A stretch of DNA of 64,000 bases from Pseudevernia furfuracea (Eukaryota; Ascomycota; Lecanoromycetes; Lecanorales; Parmeliaceae): positions 372,001 to 436,000 of the forward strand of contig JAIUPT010000008.1 of assembly GCA_022315425.1 (NCBI GenBank), read 5' to 3'. Positions 39,540-49,536 of this stretch are shown here, piece by piece. Numbering within the stretch: position 1 is the first letter of the stretch; each line of letters opens with the position of its first letter. The position numbers were made by a program, and so were the translations under genes. The notes below the pieces were generated by a model that saw nothing but the letters and a program-made list of their open reading frames with translations, searched no databases and was not told the DNA's origin.

Positions 39540-41647
39540 ATGATATGGCAAAGTAGGCCTCAACACCTGGCACCATCACAGGTCAACTCCATGAGCGTCC
39601 TCACACCTCCAATGTCTTCTCCACCCTCCGCGAAGCGTTCGTACGCGGATACTGGCTTGGATGAACACCAACGGGATCAGACCACTCCGACTCCAAGTGT
39701 GGTCACACAAGTATCAGCCTCCAGCCAAGCTTGTTCGCCGAGTCTAAGTCCCGCCAATCTTTCCATGTCTACCAGCTACGCCGCCTCCAACACTTCTACT
39801 GCACCTGCCCCGGGCTCTTCTGCTGCTACAGCGGATAATTCTAACAAAAGAACCAAGCTCACCTTTGCAGAGAGAGAAGCTAAGCAGATAGAGAAACAGT
39901 TCAAGGAGCAACAGAAAGCGGAAGAGAAAGCAAAGAAGGAGGAGGAAAAGACAAAAAGAGAAGAAGGGAAGGCTAGGAAGGATGAGGAGAAGCGAGTCAG
40001 AGAGGCCGAGAAAGAGGAGCGGAAGAAGGTGAAAGAGGAGCAGGCCAAGGCAAGGGAGGCTGAGAAACAGAGAAAGCTGGAGGAGAAGCAGAAGGCCGAG
40101 GAGGAGAAGAACAAAAAGGCTAAGGTATATTACTGCACAAGATCCAGAAGGGCGATATTTGTAATTCTGACGTCCCTACAGTCACAACTACGCCTTAACG
40201 CTTTCTTCGTCCAGCCTTCCATTGCGAACGGTACACCAAGTGCATCACCAACGCGGGATACGGCAACCCCGCTGAGTAGCCGACGTAGCTCAATCGCTGA
40301 GATCCATGCTATGGAGGCTCCACGAGAACGATCGCGATCGGTGTCCGCCACACCACAGAAATCTCGGCTAACAGACTATGAACGGCAATTCCCACCTTTC
40401 TTCTTGCAGTCTCACACAGTGCTAGCTCCCCACAGTCGCTTTTCGCGCGATGAGAAGGGCCTGGAGTATGCCCAGTCAAAGATCGACCAGGGTCTCGGTC
40501 GAGGAATGGGTACCGTTGGGCCCTTCAATGCCTATGACCTGCTGCACCTGTCCTCAGATTCAAGCCAACGTTTCCCTCGTGTTCACGCAGTAAAGGATAT
40601 CATCGCAAAGATCCATGGCTCCGTACGGAATCCGATCGATCTGACCGAGTCACAATTTAGGAGAGTGATACAGAAACCCACGGACCTTCTCAAGACTGTT
40701 CCCATGAAATACCTGAAGTTCTATGAAGACTACCGTCCGCCTTATACTGGAAGTTTCACGAAACCACTGGACCGCCGAGCTATGTCAAAATTGTGCAGGA
40801 AGCCTTTCAGTCGCGAGCTTCCCAATACAAACTACGATTTTGATTCAGAGGCAGAGTGGGAAGAGCCTGAGGAGGGTGAGGATCTTGACTCAGAAGGAGA
40901 GGAGGAAGTCGGCGAAGAAGAGGAAGAAAATGAGATGGACGGTTTTCTTGACGACGAAAACGATGCTCTCAAGAAGCGGCCCTTATTAGGCGATCTAGAG
41001 CCTACTTGTAGCGGGATCTGCTGGGAGGGTCTTGAAAATGAAGACTCCAAGCTTGCGAATCTAGACGTCTTGGACGTATCACTCTTCAAGCTCGACATTC
41101 TGATGGGTAAGTCCCATTATCCGTCCTAATACCAAAGCTGACAAAGGTAGAGAACCCACAACTCCCTATTGATCCCTATTCGACCTCATACTGGATGTCT
41201 AATACACCGATAAATTCCATCAATGCATCACCACACTTAAAGGGTACACTTATGGAACCACCACGTATACCCTTGAATCCGATCAATCGCCAAAATACCC
41301 TCCTCAGTCCTTCCGCGGCCGCGACTGGCACCAAAACCGCTGGCTCGGATGCTGACGCCCCTATAAAGCCTCCAAAAGGCCCCAAGCGTCTGATCCCATC
41401 AGAGCTTTTTGGGGAGTTCAATAAGGCCGTTGATGGGAATGAACTCACCAAAGTAGGCTTGCTCGAAGTCCTGAAGAAGCAGTGAGTCTACAATTTTTAC
41501 TGGATAAAAGGGTGCGGAGATGCTAATGGTAGAAAAAGTTTCCCAAAGCAGCCAAAAGCCGCTCTCCGGGACACCCTTGACACATTCGCGGAGCGTGTTG
41601 GGCCGAAAGAAGCGGAGAAAAGATGGGTGTTGAAGAGTGTCTCCTAA
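39540..41647 (+). CDS. Chromatin assembly factor 1 large subunit (CAF-1 p150/Cac1/Rlf2 type), 651 aa
   Basis: Exons 39540-40124, 40182-41106, 41151-41481 and 41533-41647 join in frame. CAF-1 deposits newly made H3-H4 behind the replication fork, recruited through PCNA. Visible in order: a Ser/Pro-rich N-terminus, a KER domain of about 100 residues of alternating Lys, Glu and Arg (around residues 105-195), a PCNA-binding-like QLRLNAFF, the conserved core PMKYLKFYEDYRPPYTGSF and NYDFDSEAEWEEPEEGEDLD, an acidic stretch, and the C-terminal helical block KVGLLEVLKKQ to AERVGPKEAEKRWVLKSVS. The first intron (57 bp) is a multiple of three and stop-free. A downstream ATG at 39591 (MSVLTPPM) may be the true start. 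Confidence 0.9.
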
Positions 41648-42870
41648 CGTTGAGTATTATTATGAGTACTAAATGAAAGCTTGATTGCAGAGTCTTGATA
41701 TCCTGTATAAGGGCGGTACATACCATAAGGCATAGCTCAGAGCTTTAGCGTTGCATAGCTGGATGGCTACTTTGGTCGTGCATTTCCTTCAGCATCTTCG
41801 AATCCGTTTAAATTCAGCTGATGCTCATCAATGATGCATTTTAGCCGTTATCCATGAGATTGACCATAGATAAATTAAGGCACTATCTCCATTCTACTCT
41901 GATCGCTCCTTTACAGATTCATTGTTCAAGAGTACAAAGTTTTGATTTCGTCGGTGAGCGCTTGAAAGCTATTTGAATCTTTTCTCAAGATAGAAGAAAA
42001 AAAAAGAATTCTCGAATTGAGATTATATTACATATTGAGAATGGCTGGCATACCTTGATGGAACAACTCGGTCACTTTGCAATGATACAAAGCATGGCCT
42101 CTGCATCAAGGATGACATGAAAATCGAAGAGACGCTTCAAAGTTTTGCACACCGAATACATTAAGGCAATAAACACCCTTTTTTTGTCAAAAGATCCCAA
42201 ATGAGTCCTCGAAATTATTGGTGCCCCATTCAGAGTGCAATTGAATCAGTTCACTGTGGTGTTATTTTGCATACTAGTGGTTGTTTCTCTGACTGTAAAT
42301 TACTCGCAACCCTACTCTAGCCCTAACTACGGTGTTCCAAGGTGACGAATAGCTTTTTACTTTTTTGCCCCATCACATCCAAAATCCAAATCTTCCCAAT
42401 CCCATTATACTCAACGACCACACAGTCAAATAGTCTCACATAATCAATACATAGTGTTCATATAGTGCGCAGTTAATATATTCATCCCTCCTTCTATTCC
42501 TAAAAGCTCAAATATAAGACTCACGGCAAGCAATTCATACTCAGCTCGCTCAATACGAAGAAATCCTCAAACAGCGCTAATAAAAGCCCTAGCCCTATTG
42601 TCGGAAGGCGACCCTATCACTAAACCCCGAAGCATTTTTTAAGCGCATTATCGGGGTATCTCGAGATGAGGCGTTATCCGACAGCCCCCTCGCCTTCGCA
42701 CGACTTATTCGATCTCTCAACGAAACCTACCGTGCAAACTATTACTAATAGTCCTACATGCAGCTATGCTATTGTAGGACTGGCTATCATAGTATTATGT
42801 AGTATTAGGCCATTCGAATATATGGTACCTTAGTCATTTGATAGGATAGATTTGGTAGGGTAGATTTGGT

Positions 42871-42902
<32 letters not shown>

Positions 42903-43028
42903 AAGCTATTGGTCACGTTCGAACACCGTACTAACATACACTCAGAAGATTTCTTGGCATCCCTCTCCGCAACCTCCGCCCACTCCCTGCAGCAATCCAG
43001 ATGGAGTGAGTGGAGCTAAATTGTAGGG
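41648..43028. other. AT-rich intergenic region
   Basis: About 1.4 kb without a coding frame. The sequence is strongly AT-rich and ends in the A-tract structure listed next. It separates the CAF-1 and glucosyltransferase genes. Confidence 0.5.
42847..42897 (+). repeat. 11-bp direct repeat followed by a 27-A tract
   Basis: The sequence tagatttggta occurs at 42847-42857 and 42861-42871, and the second copy runs straight into an A-tract ending at 42897. The arrangement matches that at 5234-5340, where a repeat also ends in GGTA and passes into poly-A. Confidence 0.85.
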
Positions 43029-44661
43029 ATGCTCTCGGACTATATAGCCATCGCCTGTCTGGTATGGTATCTCATCGTTCTCACCGTCTGTGCAATTGGT
43101 GTCTTCCAAATGTACTGATACCTCACAGTCACCCAACCATGATGCCGGCTGACGGAGGTGCAGACGACGGAATTACTTACGAGAGCTTGCACCCTCTGTC
43201 TCTAATTCCTTACCACGAGTTCCTCATGTGACAATTATCCGCCCCATCAAGGGCATCGAGCCCTACCTCTACGAATGCCTCGCCGCGACCTTCAACCAAA
43301 CGTATCCGAGCGAGAGATTGACAATCTACTTCTGCATCTCCTCGCGCCATGATCCCGCTTTCTCGACTCTCGACCGTCTTTTAGAGGACTACCGTGGCTT
43401 TGATGTCAAGATCTTGGTGGAAGAAGAAGATCCGAACCTGTCAGGTCGAGATGGCAGGATTGGCAATCTGGGACCGAATCCTAAGATTAGGAACATGAGC
43501 AGGGCATACCGTGAATCCAAGGGGGATATAGTGTGGATTATAGACTGCAATGTCTGGGTCAGTCCCCCAGTTGCTGGACGAATGGTGGATCTGCTCTGCG
43601 GTTTCACGCCTACGGCTCCGGGACGGAAATACAAATTCGTGCACCAGCTACCCCTGGTAGTGGATGTCTCTTCTACCGCCTCCATTGTTGCAAATGATAG
43701 CCTTTCGTCCGGCCCTCAGGTGCCTATGATCCCATTGTTTCCGACGAATAGAGCGGGTGGCCTCCTCGACGAGCTCTTCCTCTCCACTTCACATGCGAAA
43801 TTCTACACTGCAATTGCTACCGTCGCCATTGCGCCTTGCACGGTGGGAAAATCGAATATGTTCCGGCGATCACATCTGAATGCTTTGACTACCGCCACAT
43901 CTACGTCTCCGTATAATACGAATCCTGGCGAGCAACATCAAGGCATCGATTTTTTTAGCGACAACATCTGCGAAGACCATCTGATCGGGGATTTGCTCTG
44001 GCGCTCTTCCGTACCCCGGGCGGTTGAAGACTTGGCAAATTACGAAGGCGAAGATACTCCCGCTGTGCCAGGATCTACGCAGAAGGCAAGAGCTACATGG
44101 GGTAATCATGGTCTCCTCTCGCCGCACCCTTCAAATCTGTGCACACAACCCGTCGCCAACACATCGCTGATATCCTATATTGACCGCCGCACCCGCTGGC
44201 TGCGTGTGAGGAAATTTACCGTCCCGCTGGCTACGCTTGTAGAGCCAGGTACTGAATCGCTCTTGTGCTCAGCCTACGGCGCATGGGGCCTCACCACTCT
44301 CCCTTGGTGCCATCGTACGCTTAGCATACCGCCGACATGGCTTACGTTTTTGGCTATATACCTCTCGAGCATTATCATGTGGGCGACTATCGACCGCTAC
44401 GTCTGGACCATGTTGCAACATGGCGGCACCTCCGAGGCTGAACGACCGTCCTTTGGCAGGACGAGAGGCAAGAGGAGAGGGGTGAAAGAGTGGGTACTCG
44501 CGTGGCTAGGTAGAGAAATACTAGCGTTCCCAATATGGGCGTGGGCCTTTTTTGGGGGCGTGACTGTCGTATGGAGGGGAAGGAAGTTTTGGGTGGGGAT
44601 GGATATGAGGGTGCATGAAATTGAGGGTGAAGAAGGCGATGCCGGAAAGAGGAGGGATTGA
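43029..44661 (+). CDS. Ceramide glucosyltransferase (GT21 glucosylceramide synthase), 526 aa
   Basis: Exon 1 (43029-43111) encodes an N-terminal membrane anchor (YIAIACLVWYLIVLTV). A 52-bp intron leads to exon 2 (43164-44661). The enzyme transfers glucose from UDP-glucose to ceramide at the Golgi/ER. GT21 landmarks are present in order: VTIIRPIKGIEPYLYECL, the first Asp region RHDPAFSTLDRLLED, the second DCNVWVSP, the third EDHLIGDLLW, and the Q/RxxRW-type signature YIDRRTRWLRVRK. C-terminal hydrophobic segments (LTFLAIYLSSIIMWATI and ILAFPIWAWAFFGG) complete the usual layout. Length fits fungal members. The start exon was chosen because its phase 2 end matches the only acceptor that keeps the VPHVTIIRP frame open. 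Confidence 0.92.
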
Positions 44662-45113
44662 AGATGATAGAAGAATATTATACCTTTTGTTGATAAGGCG
44701 TGGTACATACCTGGGTAAATAGTCTATACTTCGCACGGTAGTACTTCCCTCTTCTAATCAGGTGTCTTCGCGTCTTGGTCCATACTCATCATAGCCTTCG
44801 AGCGGGAGACAACACCCCCCCTTTCCCCCCCAAACCAACCCAACTGCCCCCTCAAAGCAGCATCCTCTCCCTCCCTTACTTCCCCCCATCACATCCTCAT
44901 AAAACCGCCCACCCCTCCTTCGTTCCCAACCTCCTCCATTCCTTTCCTTTCCTTCCCTTCCCTTACCACCAGACTCTTCGCAATCTAATCTAATAAAAAA
45001 AGCACACATCCCCACACCAAACACCCCCCCCGCTCGTGTACTCACTGAAATACATAACCCAATAGAATAAAAAGTCCCACGCCTCCAACTCGTGGAGAAA
45101 GCCGTAGTAGGGT

Positions 45114-45132
45114 GTACGTACGTACGTACGTA
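45114..45132 (+). repeat. (GTAC)n microsatellite
   Basis: Almost five perfect copies of GTAC. Confidence 0.9.
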
Positions 45133-45313
45133 AGACCCCGCTGCAACAAGCACGCCCGGTGCGCTGCTGCTGCTTTCCTGTAGGTAGATGGGGGCGGGCG
45201 GGGCATAACGGTAGCACGGTGTGGTATTATAATGCTTGCTTGGCTGTATGAGTAGGGAGGGAGATGTGGAGGCGTGGTGTGGGAACGGGGGCATTTGCTT
45301 TTTTCCTTTCTGT

Positions 45314-45317
45314 CTTT

Positions 45318-45352
<35 letters not shown>
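45314..45352 (+). repeat. (TTCT)n microsatellite
   Basis: About nine copies of TTCT, perfect in the middle. Confidence 0.9.
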
Positions 45353-45694
45353 CTTCGCTGCTGTCCACTCACATGCTTCGGGTTGTTGGAATAGGGAGTA
45401 GTAGGGTTTGATAAGTTAGATTGGAGTGGTCGGTACCTGAGGACTAATGAGGAGAGAAGGGATGGGAGAGGTTGGGGGTGGATAGGATTGAAGCGGTATG
45501 AAACCAAGACAAGGTGAGCATGGGTAGTTAGTTGCCCTTCATGAGCGTCCCAACTTAAGCGGAGTCATGCAGAGAAGTGGGGTCAAGGACCTGTAATTGG
45601 GGGAATACTTTCGGTACATCTTTGCATTCATCTATTGGGTATCATTCGCATATGTAATCATAAGGTATGCAACAGCACAAGCCGACGAGTCCAC

Positions 45695-47092
45695 TCAGTC
45701 CCGCTCTCGGTTCGGCGTCCATCGTTTCAGTGTCAGTTCTCTCACTTTGTATTGCTTAAGGACTTGGCCAATGTCGGATTCGCTGACACTCGCCTTTCGT
45801 TCAGCTAGGGTTGGAACAGCCCTGGGCGGTGGCACCTCAACATAGCAAATCACCAAACTCTTGCGCACCTGGCTTTGCACGCGGTTGACGCAGTGCAGCC
45901 ACCACCAACTTTTGCTCTCCTTTTTCTTCGTCGACTTCTGTAATTCTTGTGTTGATCTCCAGTAAGGGTGTGTGTACGCTGGCAACACAATAATCGCGAA
46001 CTCAGCATGCGAGAACACAGGTCCCCGCAGGTAAAGAAGCCAGTCAACGGCAAACTTTATCCCTGGACGAACAACCCAGCCTAAGGAGCGAAAATGGTGG
46101 TATACCACGTATTGCAGGAGGAAGGGGTCGTCAGGTTGCAGATCCTGGGTTTCGCGGGGTGGAAAGTAGCTATGTTGGCGGAAGAGGGTGAAAAGGGTCT
46201 CTGGAAGTAGAGGAGCAGAAGTGTTGTGATTGAGGATCTGGAGTATCCCGAGAGCGTAAACAAGGAAGAACGCTTCGGACGGGTTCAGTTGGAGGTGTTC
46301 TTGGTTCTTGATTGCCGTGGCTTCAGCTTCGAGATCTTGCTCCAGGGGCTTTGAGGGGTCGCTCGCGGCAAGTTCGGTGGGAGTTCGCGAAACACGGTCT
46401 TCTTTTCCAGCATTTGTGTCGTTTGCGGCTTCTGATAGAGACAGCATAATCGGAGGCGGCACAGGTGGGCTTAGAGGTTGCTGTTTGAACAAAGACTCCA
46501 TCGACTCCGCCAAGCTGTCCACCGGTCCGCCATTGAGTCCTTCGTATCTCGAGCGTGCTGTTGGTTCAGCCACGCAACCATTCTCATGGAATCGCCTCTC
46601 TTCTTTCAACTTCTCCTCAATAGCCTCACGCTCTTTTCTCGCTCTCTCTTGCTTGAACCTCCTCCTCTCCGCTCTCCTCTGGGCAGTGAATTCTTCACTC
46701 GTCTCATTGGCGATAAGGCCCCTTCTTTTCTTCTCTCGGTCCAGCCAGCTAGGCTCACTTCGACTCAAGCTGCCTTTACCGAAGAAACCGTGTTCCCATA
46801 GTGCTCGTACGACTGTCTCCTCTGTGACATGCACGGAGCGGGTCTCGGGGGAGAAGTATGCTTGGTAGAGGACGGTGGGATGGGATGATGGAGGAGCGAG
46901 GAGTCGGTAGAGGTAGGTGAAGGCGATGTGAAATATCGAGAGGGGATTGTGAGGGATGAGGGTTGGTAGAGGACAGACCGTCACTGGGAGCGGTTTGGCA
47001 TGAATCTTGCCGTAGTTGGGTCTTGGAGGAGGTCTTGGTGCTGGTTCCGAAGAAGGCTGTAGCAATGGCTCTGTGGCCTCCATTGAGGTCAT
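45695..47092 (-). CDS. SEN2: tRNA-splicing endonuclease subunit Sen2, 465 aa
   Basis: Sen2 cuts the 5' splice site of intron-containing pre-tRNAs within the Sen2/Sen15/Sen34/Sen54 complex. The C-terminal nuclease fold shows the catalytic triad in the usual spacing: Tyr354 and His362 in YLRGPVFSHAEF, and Lys411 in QVRKSLVICYV. Upstream, SEAFFLVYALGILQIL and LLQYVVYHHFRSLGWVVRPGIKFAVDWLLY are family-conserved. The N-terminal part has the fungal YGKIHAKPLPVTV, an ALWEHGFFGKGSLSRSEPSW segment and a charged coiled-coil-like stretch (about residues 120-175). The frame is intronless. ATG 47092 was chosen (a second ATG at 47083). Confidence 0.92.
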   Translation of the reverse strand: MTSMEATEPLLQPSSEPAPRPPPRPNYGKIHAKPLPVTVCPLPTLIPHNPLSIFHIAFTYLYRLLAPPSSHPTVLYQAYFSPETRSVHVTEETVVRALWEHGFFGKGSLSRSEPSWLDREKKRRGLIANETSEEFTAQRRAERRRFKQERARKEREAIEEKLKEERRFHENGCVAEPTARSRYEGLNGGPVDSLAESMESLFKQQPLSPPVPPPIMLSLSEAANDTNAGKEDRVSRTPTELAASDPSKPLEQDLEAEATAIKNQEHLQLNPSEAFFLVYALGILQILNHNTSAPLLPETLFTLFRQHSYFPPRETQDLQPDDPFLLQYVVYHHFRSLGWVVRPGIKFAVDWLLYLRGPVFSHAEFAIIVLPAYTHPYWRSTQELQKSTKKKESKSWWWLHCVNRVQSQVRKSLVICYVEVPPPRAVPTLAERKASVSESDIGQVLKQYKVRELTLKRWTPNRERD

Positions 47093-48189
47093 GGGATGGG
47101 CATTTGACGGACCTGCACACTTTTGTGTGGTCAGCAATGAATATGAGAGACGTCGATGCTTGTTGTGTATAATTCCAGCTGCTCAGATACCGTTGTAGTC
47201 TTCTCCGAAGAGAAAGTGAGCCAGCAGAGAAGCAGACATAAAGTCAGAGTCATACATCTAGGCCGCAGTATGGTGTCATCCTCGCAGTGGAGATGGGTTT
47301 CATGGTGAAGGGGGAAGGGGGAATGGACTGGTTGTATGCTTACGCTTGCTCCTCTTGATTTTTTTTTCTTGATGCATGCATATTGAGGAGTAACCGTCCG
47401 CGTAAACCGGTGGTTGTTTGAACAAGTAGCAGGGCTCCAGGGCCAGGTCGCAAAAAAAATACCGGGTAATTTTTCTGGCCCCCAATTGAGCTTGCACTAC
47501 TTGGCTTTCGAACCGCGAGACCAACCGCCAACCACGATCAGAAGAGCAAATCCACAAGATATCACCCAAGATGCATCTCATGTATACATTAGATGCAAAT
47601 GAGAAGCGGCTGTACACTCTCAATAAGGTTTGCGGCATCTTGTCGTACAGCAGATCTGCATTCGCTGACCTGGCTGTATTTTCTGCAGGTCCAAGCGGGC
47701 GAGGTGACCAAGTCAGCACATCCAGCCAGGTTCAGCCCCGATGACAAGTATTCGAGTAAGGGCGAAGTCTCCACCCTCGCTTCGGGAGACTGAGAAGCTG
47801 ACCGAGAGGGGTTTCCAGGACATCGAGTCACTCTGAAAAAACGCTATGGGCTGCTCTTGACACAGAATAGTGAGGGTTTAATCATTCATACGAAAGGGAG
47901 GGTTGCTGACTGGAAGCAGAGAACGAAAAAGTTTTAGGACAATAGGGGCTGTGAGGATTGCAAGGTGTCAGGGCGTTATCGATATTTTTAGATGGGCATT
48001 ATATCACTGGAGTAGTGAGGATAGGAGGACTGCTCCGGTGTCTGATACTGATGTTGGGCTACTCTGTTTCACATGGTTCACAAAACCATTGTGGCTTCAT
48101 TCAAAAGAATTGACGCCATTCAATCTCTGAAGTCAATCAATAATTGGGATGGCATGAAGTCTACACGGTATTCTCATTGATCTATGCCA
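47093..48189. other. Intergenic
   Basis: Left part is the Sen2 promoter, right part the 3' flank of the Nob1 gene. The short frames in between lack coding character. Confidence 0.4.
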
Positions 48190-49536
48190 TCACATCCTCT
48201 TCTTCGAGTTCACGTTGCGTCCTGCTCCAATCTTAGGCCTCCCACCAGCCTTGCCCCTATCCCCTGTCAGTATGCTAGGTAGATAGTCCTCGTCCATCAG
48301 ATCCGTCTCCTTTTTCTTACTTCGGCCATTTATAGCACGTAAATACTCCTTCTGATCCTCAGCAAGAATGAGTTCCTGGCCCCAACCACCCTTTCCGCCT
48401 CCTCTACTCTGACCCACTTTGCCATTGGCGGCTCCGGGTACTGGCTTGGGGATACTGAAACGATCTCCCCTATGATTCCATTGCATGTTCTTCTTCAAAT
48501 GGATCTTGAATTCGCCTTTGGAGTTTGTTGAACAGGACACTCTCGTAAGAGTTGGTTTTCCGCATCTCGAACAGAACTGCTTAGACATGTCCTTTTCTTT
48601 CGCGAAGCACGCATGACATCGTAGAATGTAGGTCCTTATATTTCGGACTCTTTGTAGAGACGGGGATAGCAGGTTCAACCCAATTTGGAGGCATACATTT
48701 TGCATCGCAAAATCGCCACTCAGTAGCGCTACCTGGATTGGCTGGTCTTCTAGGATCGCTACTGCGGATCCATTGATGTCTTTTGACTGGTGCTTCTTCA
48801 CGTTTTTCGGGGTGATCCAGCCTTCTGAGTCTGAAGAATCTAAGTTTGCCTCACTTTGCTCTACTTTTGGCAACTCCAGGTCTGATGCTGCAATACTTTT
48901 TGGTTGCAAATCTTCGTCTGTAAATTTGAGATTGCTTAGACCCTCAGACACAGCCTTGGCTTCATCTGCTTGAGTAGAGTCCTGAGCACGGACTGTTACG
49001 CAGCCTGGATCGCTGGTTGCAGCCTCGACTGGTGCAACAGCGTTTAGCTCTTGGGAGCCTTCGGTTTCTCTGGTTGGCTGAACTTCTAGGATCGATGACT
49101 GATTTGCCGCTTCTGGTGCATCCCCAGATGCAGCCTGTCCTTTTGGTCGTGGCGAGCCGTTCGTCCCTATTTGTCCAGGGGCATTTCTGATCCTGCAATC
49201 ACCCCCATTCTGCTCACACTCCAATTCGTGTGTCAGAGCCAGGCAGAGCAAATCAGTCTTGGACAAAACTGCCAAGTCCCCTGTCCTTCTCGAGAAATCG
49301 GTAACAAATCGGAGACTTCTTTCGCCAGGAGTCCTGATGGTCAGGAAGGGCAGAAGAGTGGTCTCTATCCGGGAGCGGGCATTTTCGTCTCTGATTTCAG
49401 CTATAACAGAAGGAATGGTAAGAAGATTCTCGCACTGGTTGATTAAAGTTGAGACTGTTGGCTCGTTTTTCAATAGCGGTCCGGCATCGAGGACTATTGT
49501 ATGCACAGGCTTGCGTACAGTCATGTCCGATAACAT
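48190..49536 (-). CDS. NOB1: 20S pre-rRNA endonuclease Nob1, 448 aa
   Basis: Nob1 cleaves 20S pre-rRNA at site D to make mature 18S rRNA in late cytoplasmic 40S assembly. The N-terminal PIN domain shows VHTIVLDAGPLLKNEP with the first catalytic Asp, PSVIAEIRDENAR, and SKTDLLCLALTHELE with a further acidic site. The PIN domain is split by a long acidic, disordered insertion (about residues 115-250), and its last part resumes at VALLSGDFAMQNVCLQIGL. The zinc ribbon follows with CHACF and FCSRCGKPTLTRVSC. The C-terminal IHLKKNMQWNHRGDRFSIPKP and LILAEDQKEYLRA blocks are diagnostic. It is intronless. ATG 49524 is an alternative start. Confidence 0.95.
   Translation of the reverse strand: MLSDMTVRKPVHTIVLDAGPLLKNEPTVSTLINQCENLLTIPSVIAEIRDENARSRIETTLLPFLTIRTPGERSLRFVTDFSRRTGDLAVLSKTDLLCLALTHELECEQNGGDCRIRNAPGQIGTNGSPRPKGQAASGDAPEAANQSSILEVQPTRETEGSQELNAVAPVEAATSDPGCVTVRAQDSTQADEAKAVSEGLSNLKFTDEDLQPKSIAASDLELPKVEQSEANLDSSDSEGWITPKNVKKHQSKDINGSAVAILEDQPIQVALLSGDFAMQNVCLQIGLNLLSPSLQRVRNIRTYILRCHACFAKEKDMSKQFCSRCGKPTLTRVSCSTNSKGEFKIHLKKNMQWNHRGDRFSIPKPVPGAANGKVGQSRGGGKGGWGQELILAEDQKEYLRAINGRSKKKETDLMDEDYLPSILTGDRGKAGGRPKIGAGRNVNSKKRM

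Larger units (their letters stand above)
44662..45694. other. Intergenic, pyrimidine-rich with microsatellites
   Basis: About 1 kb between convergent genes. It carries the GTAC and TTCT microsatellites listed separately and long C/T-rich tracts near 44810-44970. A 249-codon minus-strand frame here is a product of the repeat (see rejected items). Confidence 0.5.

Noticed and set aside
44758..45507. 249-codon minus-strand frame with a Lys/Arg/Glu run
   Set aside because: The charged run is the translated TTCT microsatellite, and the rest is C/T-rich intergenic sequence with biased composition and no family resemblance.
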